Positions 6,295 through 12,296 of a stretch of DNA of 12,296 bases are shown piece by piece (the first letter of the stretch is position 1; each line of letters starts with the position of its first letter). Source of the stretch: Acidimicrobiia bacterium (GTDB lineage: Bacteria > Actinomycetota > Acidimicrobiia > Acidimicrobiales > Aldehydirespiratoraceae); assembly GCA_022824605.1 (NCBI GenBank), contig JAJDZO010000023.1, positions 1 through 12,296 on the forward strand, given 5' to 3'. The position numbers were made by a program, and so were the translations under genes. The notes under the pieces were generated by a model that worked only from the letters and a program-made list of their open reading frames with translations, searched no databases and had not been told where the DNA came from.

Positions 6295-9000
6295 AGGCGA
6301 CGGGAAGGCCCGTCGACATGTGTTCGCGCTCAATGGGGTGCCGGTGGCGACTTGTGAACCCAAGAACCCGATGACGAACCTAATCTGGCGCAACGCGGTG
6401 CGCCAGTACAGGCAGGACCGCGATCCTGACGCTCCGTTGTTCCGGTTCAAGAGGCGGCTCTGGTGCATTTCGCTGCGGACTGCGATGAGGTGCACATGAC
6501 AACACGTTTGTCTCGCGACAAGATGCGGTTCTTGCCGTTCAACCGGGGTAGCCACCCGGGGGCGGTGCGCTGCGGGGCGGCCAATCCCAAGCACCCGTCG
6601 GGGTATCGCAGCGGCTATTTCTGGGGTGAGGTGCTCCAACGAGCGCGGTTCTTGAACATCGTTGGATCCCTCATCTTCGTTGAGAATCGGAACGAGAAGG
6701 TCTATGACTCCAACGGCGTTGCCCGCAACGTGAAACGCGAGACGGTGGTATTCCCGCGTTATCACCAACTAGACGCCGTGGCCCGACTCGTTTACGCCGC
6801 CCGCTCTGACGGAGCCGGGCACAACTATCTGGTTCAGCACTCCGCGGGCAGCGGCAAGACCAACAGCATCTCGTGGCTGTCGCACCGGTTGGCGAGCCTG
6901 CACACCGCCAGCGACGACAAGGTCTTCGATTGCGTGGTGGTGATCACCGATCGGCGCTTGCTCGACCGCCAGCTCCGGGAGGCCATCTACCAGATCGAGT
7001 ACGCCCAAGGGGTGGTCAAGGCGATCGACACGGACTCCCAGCAGCTCGCGCAGGCGTTGGCGGACGGCACGATGATCGTGATCACGACGCTGCAGAAGTT
7101 CTCGTTCGTGATGCGGCGTCTGCTGTCGATGGCCAGCGCCGAGGTGGACTCTCCGTCCGCGGCGGAGGCTCGGCAGGCCGAGCAGTGGCGCCACCAGATC
7201 GCCGGGCGGCGATACGCGGTGATTGTGGATGAGGCGCATTGGAGCCAGCGCGGCGAGAGCGCCCGCGAGATGAAAGCGGTGCTGGGATCGGGCTCACAGG
7301 CCGCCCGTGCCGACGCATTGGACACTGAGGATGCCGGGTACTGGGAGGACAGCCTCAACGCGATGGTGGAATCCCGAGGGGCGCAGCCCAATTTGTCGTT
7401 CTTCGCGTTCACCGCCACCCCCAAGGCCAAGACCATCGAGCTGTTCGGCAGAGTCGGCGCATCCGGCAAGCCGGAGCCGTTCAACGTCTACAGCATGCGC
7501 CAAGCGATAGAGGATTGGTTCATCCTATACGTGCTGTCCAACGAAATAGACTGCGACTCCTATTTCCGCTTGGAGAAACAAGCCGAGAAAGACAAGGACT
7601 TCCCCACGCGCCGCACCGCCAGAGCGCTCACGAAGTTCATCACCTTGCACGAATACAACCTCGCGCAGAAGACCGAGGTGACCATCGAGCACTTCCGCAA
7701 CCAGGTGAAGCACCGATCGGCGTCAAGGCCAACGCGATAGTGGTGGCATCCTCGAGGTTGCACGCGGTGCGCTACATGCTGACCTTCCAGAGCTACATCG
7801 CCGAGCGGGGCTACGGGGACGTGCACCCGTTGGTGGCGTTCAGCGGGACGGTGACCGACCCCGACACCGGCGACGAGTTCACCGAGCCGTCGATGAACGT
7901 CGACACGTCCGGCAAGCCGATCAGCCTGTCGGCACTGCCGGGGCGCTTCGACACGCCGACTACCAGATCCAGCTGGTGGCTGAGAAGTACCAAACCGGCT
8001 TCGACCAGCCTCTCTTGCAGGCGATGTATGTCGACAAGCGCCTCGACGGGGTGCAGGCCGTGCAGACCCTGTCGCGGCTCAACCGCACCGCGGCGGACAA
8101 GGTCGCTCCGTTCGTGCTGGATTTCGTCAACGACCCCGAAGACATCCGAGCGGTGTTCGAGCCCTACTACGACCAAACCCAGCTACTGGACGGCCCGGAC
8201 CCCTACCGGCTGAACCAGCTCCAACACCAGCTCGATCAGACGCAAGTGTGCCACCAGGCCGAAGTCGACGAATTCGCCAAGATCTTCAACCGGCCCCTGC
8301 GGCAGCAGCGCTCCGATGACCACGCCCGGCTGGAACAGCCGCTGCAGCCCGCCTGTGACCGGTTCGACACTCTTGATGAGGACCAGCAGCCAGAGTTCCC
8401 GGACCGGCTCGCCGCGTTCGTGAGCCTCTACACATTCTTGAGCCAGATCATCCCCTATGCCGACAGCAACCTCGAATGCCTATATGCGTTCGGCAAGGCG
8501 CTGCTGCCGCGCCTGAACCCAGACCGCGACCCGGTGCGCCTCGGCGACGACGTGGAGTTGGAGTTTTGCCGCCTCCCGCAGGTCTCATCTGGTGTCATCA
8601 CCCTCGGCGAGGAAGACATCGCGGTTTACCCACCGATGTCGGCACCGGCGACCCCGAAGAAGAGACCGCTCTGCTGTCGGAGATCATCGAGCACCTCAAC
8701 GACCGATTCGGCACCGACTTCACCGAATCAGAGCGCCTGTTCCTCCAACAAGTCCAACACGACGCATTCACCAAAGACGACATCCGCCGCACCGCGGAGG
8801 CCAACTCGTTCAACAACTTCAGCCTCGGCGTGCGCCCCCTGCTCCAAGCGCTGATGATCGAACGCATGGCCGACAACGACGCTCTCGTTACCCGAACCCT
8901 CAACGACCCCGAGTTCCATGGAATCGTCTACACCGGGCTCCTGCAAGCAATTTTCGACGCCGTCACCGCCAACCCCGACCAACCCACCTTCGACATCTGA
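6278..9000 (+). pseudogene. hsdR: 5'-truncated, frameshifted type I restriction enzyme HsdR
   Basis: HsdR is the ATP-driven translocase/nuclease subunit of type I restriction systems. Recognisable homology starts near 6314 (VFALNGVPVA, with the nuclease ExK in TCEPKNP), so roughly the first 150 residues of a usual protein of about 1000 are missing. No convincing start exists. Walker A SAGSGKT is at about 6841-6861, DEAH at 7228-7239 and FTATP at 7408-7422. The C-terminal half continues through VAEKYQTGFDQPLL, QTLSRLNRT and GTDFTESERLF to the TGA at 8998. The homology changes frame four times, near 6452-6456, 7713-7716, 7952-7958 and 8626-8631. Each change is equivalent to loss of one base (or gain of two). 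No hsdM or hsdS is present. The gene should be non-functional unless the frameshifts are sequence errors. Confidence 0.9.
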
Positions 9001-9036
9001 GCCCTTGTGATGTCAGCGGCGTACGGCTCGGGAGCG

Positions 9037-9066
9037 CGAGCCTCTTCGTGAGTAGGCAGAGGCTCG
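9037..9066. terminator. Strong hairpin after the hsdR remnant
   Basis: CGAGCCTCT (9037-9045) pairs perfectly with AGAGGCTCG (9058-9066) across a 12-base loop, 37 bases after the hsdR stop. The 9-bp GC-rich stem would be a stable RNA hairpin. No T-tract follows, so it could be a U-less actinobacterial terminator. It lies just before the GTG start of the next ORF. Confidence 0.45.
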
Positions 9067-9082
9067 TGAGCAGCGCCACCTC

Positions 9083-9604
9083 GTGGAGCAGTCTGCTGGC
9101 GGGCAAGCAGAGTTCGCGGCGATCATGGAGAACGGCAGGCGTCGGCACGGGCAGCGCGTCGCCAGCGCAAGTCGGTATCGGATCGCGCTCAGTGAAGACG
9201 ACCCGGCCCTCCTGCTGGGCTCAAGCAAGGAATTGTTGGAGTCGACAGCCAAGATCGTGCTGGCCCGTGTCGGCGAGACGCCTCCGAACAAGTATCCGGC
9301 TCTCGTGACACGGGCACTGGAAGTCCTGATGCTTCACCCGAAGAGTGCCCCTGAACAGCCAGAAGACGTGATGGAGCCCGTCCGCAAGATCCTCGGCGGA
9401 GCCGTCCAGATCGCGCTGGAGATCAACAAGCTTCGGGGGGAGCAAGGTACCGGCCACGGCCAAGCGGTGGCGCCAGTACGTCTGACACGCCGACACGGAA
9501 GACTGGCCGCCGGGGCTGCTCTGCTTGTGCCCACCCTCATGTTCGACACTCTCGACGACGAGTCTGCGCCTTGGCGTCAAGAAGCCGCCGGGAGCAGCCG
9601 CTGA
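9083..9604 (+). CDS. Abortive-infection C-terminal (Abi_C-like) domain protein, probably truncated
   Basis: A 173-codon ORF from a GTG at 9083; the frame is closed by a stop at 9053 just upstream. The middle resembles the abortive-infection C-terminal domain: SEDDPALLLGSSKELLESTAK (about 37-57), KYPALVTRALEVLMLHP (70-86), ILGGAVQIALEINKLRGEQGTGHGQ (103-127), then RLTRRHGRLAAGAA (133-146). In related proteins this unit is fused behind an N-terminal domain that is missing here, so this may be a remnant. Abi_C proteins occur in phage-defence loci, but their mechanism is poorly known. Together with the decayed hsdR it points to a degraded defence block. No strong ribosome binding site is seen before the GTG, and an ATG at 9125 is an alternative start. 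Confidence 0.6.
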   Translation: MEQSAGGQAEFAAIMENGRRRHGQRVASASRYRIALSEDDPALLLGSSKELLESTAKIVLARVGETPPNKYPALVTRALEVLMLHPKSAPEQPEDVMEPVRKILGGAVQIALEINKLRGEQGTGHGQAVAPVRLTRRHGRLAAGAALLVPTLMFDTLDDESAPWRQEAAGSSR

Positions 9605-9712
9605 CAAGAATGACGTCTGCCCGCGACGGCAGCCTCCGGCAGCTCTGCACAGGAATGCGACGGGATCGTGGCCCGCCCCCAACCCGGGTCAGCCGCGTTC
9701 TGGAGGGGGGAT

Positions 9713-9732
9713 GCTCACCCTATTCCGTGAGC
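9713..9732. terminator. Short hairpin at the 3' end of the NYN gene
   Basis: GCTCAC (9713-9718) pairs with GTGAGC (9727-9732) across 8 bases, overlapping the stop codon of the NYN-domain gene. It could help end transcription of that minus-strand gene or separate it from the convergent Abi_C-like ORF. The stem is only 6 bp with no T-tract. The rest of 9605-9712 shows no gene or motif that I can support. Confidence 0.25.
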
Positions 9733-10364
9733 CGGATGGGGGAGAGGGGGCGCTGCGATAGATCGAGCGGCGCGGAGTCGCGTCCGATGTTCAGTCGATA
9801 GCCGGGCTTGGAGGGCTCCACGAATGTGACCGCCTCGTAGAAGCCGTCGAGCGCTACGAACAGTCCGTTGCTTTGCGCCCAAGCGCGCATGCGCTGGTTA
9901 CACGAGTGCTCCCACGACAGCACCTCCACGCGCCAGCCTCGCCTGTGCATGCGCTCAAGGGTTCTGTGGAAGCCACCACCCTCGAGGTAGCCGGCGCCGT
10001 CGCCGGTGAGCAGAACGGCGATACCGGGGTCGCCGTTGTTGTCGAGCGCGTCCTCCAGCATCCGCAGCTGGAGGATCCGGTCGGGCATCTCCTGCTCACC
10101 GCGCTCCGGGCTGCCCCGGTCGACGAGGGTGACCTCCATGCCCCGGCTCTCGAGGCGATTCCACAGCTGGCGCATCTCGGGAGGCACCGAGCCGACGGCG
10201 ACGGCGTGGCGCACCTCGCGCCCGGCGTGGGCCAGACGCAGCATCGCGTCGAAGTTGATGCGCACGAGGTAACGCGCGTCGGGGCCCTCCTCGCGCTCCG
10301 CTGCCAAGCGTTGAGCCTCATGGAAGATATTCGAGTTGTCCCAGTAGACAAAAACGCTCTCCAT
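9720..10364 (-). CDS. NYN-domain (PIN-like) putative ribonuclease
   Basis: A 214-residue protein opening MESVFVYWDNSNIF. DNSN at 9-12 is the first acidic motif of NYN/LabA-like domains, a branch of the PIN-like nuclease fold. Further candidate metal-binding acids are Asp95 in EMPDRILQLRM and Asp122 in LLTGDGAGYL (118-127), in the order expected for the family. VAVGSVPPEM (55-64) and GMEVTLVDRG (75-84) fit the intervening strands. The C-terminal 45 residues lie beyond the core. NYN proteins act on RNA or are toxin- or defence-like, and the target here is unknown. The gene is intact, unlike the neighbouring hsdR, and is divergent from the hydrogenase small-subunit gene across 117 bp containing the second repeat copy. 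Confidence 0.82.
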   Translation of the reverse strand: MESVFVYWDNSNIFHEAQRLAAEREEGPDARYLVRINFDAMLRLAHAGREVRHAVAVGSVPPEMRQLWNRLESRGMEVTLVDRGSPERGEQEMPDRILQLRMLEDALDNNGDPGIAVLLTGDGAGYLEGGGFHRTLERMHRRGWRVEVLSWEHSCNQRMRAWAQSNGLFVALDGFYEAVTFVEPSKPGYRLNIGRDSAPLDLSQRPLSPIRLTE

Positions 10365-10410
10365 GCATCGAGGCTACCGGCGTGGGCGGGCCTCGGCCTG
10401 CAACCCGTGG

Positions 10411-10433
10411 CGCTAGATGCGATTCGAACATAG
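10411..10433. repeat. Direct repeat copy 2 and 21-bp imperfect dyad
   Basis: This is the second copy of the repeat at 6272-6294 (22 of 23 identical). The dyad at 10413-10433, centred on 10423, has arms CTAGATGCGA and TCGAACATAG that match at 7 of 10 positions. Its centre lies 59 bp upstream of the hydrogenase small-subunit start, close to the 63 bp seen for the other copy and the hyp operon. It forms the right boundary of the accessory block and overlaps the presumed promoter of the structural operon. Confidence 0.85.
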
Positions 10434-10442
10434 TGTTAGGAT
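10414..10442 (+). promoter_or_regulatory. Candidate promoter of the hydrogenase structural operon
   Basis: TAGGAT at 10437-10442 fits an actinobacterial -10 (TAnnnT). TAGATG at 10414-10419, 17 bp upstream, is a weak -35 match (3 of 6). The dyad covers the -35 and the spacer, which is where a repressor would block polymerase. A GGGAGG ribosome binding site follows at 10468-10473, 8 bases before the GTG start. The promoter itself is a guess from spacing and is not supported by comparison. Confidence 0.35.
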
Positions 10443-10481
10443 CAATCTTGCTGGCAGATCCAAGCTTGGGAGGCAACGCCT

Positions 10482-11716
<1,235 letters not shown>

Positions 11717-11717
<1 letters not shown>

Positions 11718-11806
11718 TGAATCCCAGCCGCGAGTACCTCACCTCCCAACAAGGACGACTGATCATGGCGCACCCCAAGTTCCTCACCTCCCCAAGGGGG
11801 CGCTAG
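11717..11806 (+). CDS. 29-residue ORF with internal duplication between hydrogenase subunits
   Basis: The ATG at 11717 overlaps the small-subunit stop (TGATG) and has a good ribosome binding site, GGGAGG, at 11704-11709. The 29-codon frame ends at the TAG at 11804-11806, 5 bases before the large-subunit ATG. The peptide contains two similar halves, EYLTSQQGR and KFLTSPRGR, which are also about 70% identical as DNA. No family is recognised. It may be a real micropeptide or a coupling ORF that carries ribosomes to the large-subunit start. It may also be a chance frame created by a local duplication that supplied the second G-rich ribosome binding site. Confidence 0.45.
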
Positions 11807-11811
11807 TCGCC

Positions 11812-12296
11812 ATGTGCTTCAAGAACCTGCCCATCGAGTTCGACGACCGCGGCAAGGCCCGCCTGCGTTCAGGCATCGGCGACCCGTATGCGGTGGCCGT
11901 CGCCGAGCCCCGCGACTTCGTGCGCAGCGCGCAGAGCCGCAGCAGCGCTGGAGCGCTGGCCGCCCCACCCCGGCTGCGGGAGTGGAACATCGACCCGGTG
12001 ACCCGGGTGGCGGGCGCGCTGGCCGTTCAAACCGTGCTAGACCTTGAGACCCGCACCGCGGTGGAGGCCCACTCCATGGCGATGCTGTTCCGCGGCTACG
12101 AGATCATCCTCAAGGGCCGCGACCCGCGAGACGCCATCGATATCTCGTCGAGGGCCTGCGGGGTGTGCGGCGGCGTGCACGCCTCGGTGTCGTCGCTGGC
12201 CATCGAGATGGCCTTCGGCATCAAGCCGCCGCCGCTCGGGGTGTGCGTGCGCAACCTCGGCGAGGTGGCCGAGATGTTCTACGACCACCCGCTGCA
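11812..12296 (+). CDS. hhyL: [NiFe] hydrogenase large subunit, N-terminal part
   Basis: The catalytic subunit that binds the Ni-Fe centre; 161 codons are visible before the right edge. The L1 motif region reads WNIDPVTRVAGALA (58-71). It is a variant of the usual DPVTRIEGH, with Ala in place of Glu and His, as I recall for actinobacterial-type enzymes. The L2 motif SRACGVCGGVHAS (113-125) supplies Cys116 and Cys119, two of the four nickel-site cysteines, with His123 conserved nearby. The start is the ATG at 11812, with an AAGGGGG stretch 11 bases upstream. The C-terminal nickel-binding motif and the protease cleavage site lie outside the window. It is translated just after the small subunit and the 29-codon ORF. 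Confidence 0.93.
   Translation, partial: MCFKNLPIEFDDRGKARLRSGIGDPYAVAVAEPRDFVRSAQSRSSAGALAAPPRLREWNIDPVTRVAGALAVQTVLDLETRTAVEAHSMAMLFRGYEIILKGRDPRDAIDISSRACGVCGGVHASVSSLAIEMAFGIKPPPLGVCVRNLGEVAEMFYDHPL

Noticed and set aside
6278..6499. Small plus-strand gene starting with the ATG inside the direct repeat.
   Set aside because: Its translation is HsdR homology that breaks off at the first frameshift; the ATG is a chance part of the repeat.
10418..10430. GATTCGAAC resembles a tRNA T-loop, suggesting a tRNA 3' end as attachment site.
   Set aside because: No acceptor stem, anticodon arm or CCA-adjacent pairing is found on either side of either copy; the other copy reads GATTCGCAC, which breaks the T-loop motif.
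10423..10437. TTCGAACATAGTGTT looks like an actinobacterial LexA/SOS box.
   Set aside because: The second half is GTTAG with the wrong spacing (5 instead of 4) and lacks the GTTCG end, and the first repeat copy does not preserve CGAAC.

Overview
The window is GC-rich, nearly gap-free DNA with frequent GTG starts and stop/start overlaps. It encodes an actinobacterial-type [NiFe] hydrogenase (best fit group 1h, Hhy/high-affinity uptake type). This points to an uncultured or little-studied actinobacterium; the exact taxon cannot be read from the sequence.

Layout. (1) 1-118: the 5' end of an IS630-like transposase and the probable right end of that element. (2) 6221 down to 173, minus strand: a compact ten-gene operon. 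In transcription order it holds three small single-pass membrane proteins, a winged-helix-like protein with a Cys/His-rich tail, a PadR-family regulator, a CooC/MinD-type ATPase, HypC, a tandem SIS-domain protein, HypD and HypE. Nearly every junction is an ATGA, GTGA or TGATG overlap. (3) 6295-10410: a 4.1 kb accessory block bounded by a 23-bp imperfect direct repeat (6272-6294 and 10411-10433, 22/23 identical). It holds a 5'-truncated type I restriction HsdR pseudogene with four frameshifts, a short abortive-infection (Abi_C-like) ORF, and an NYN-domain protein on the minus strand. (4) 10482 to the window end, plus strand: the hydrogenase small subunit, a 29-codon ORF with an internal duplication, and the 5' part of the large subunit.

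How it fits together. HypC, HypD and HypE assemble and deliver the Fe(CN)2CO group. The CooC-like ATPase is a plausible nickel-loading partner (inference), because HypA and HypB are not in the window. The membrane proteins may tether a cytoplasmic hydrogenase to the membrane (inference). If the block between the repeats is removed, the hyp operon and the structural operon become divergent across about 121 bp, with a single copy of a 21-bp imperfect dyad roughly 60 bp from each start codon. The repeat may therefore be a duplicated insertion site, a shared operator, or an operator that was also the insertion target.
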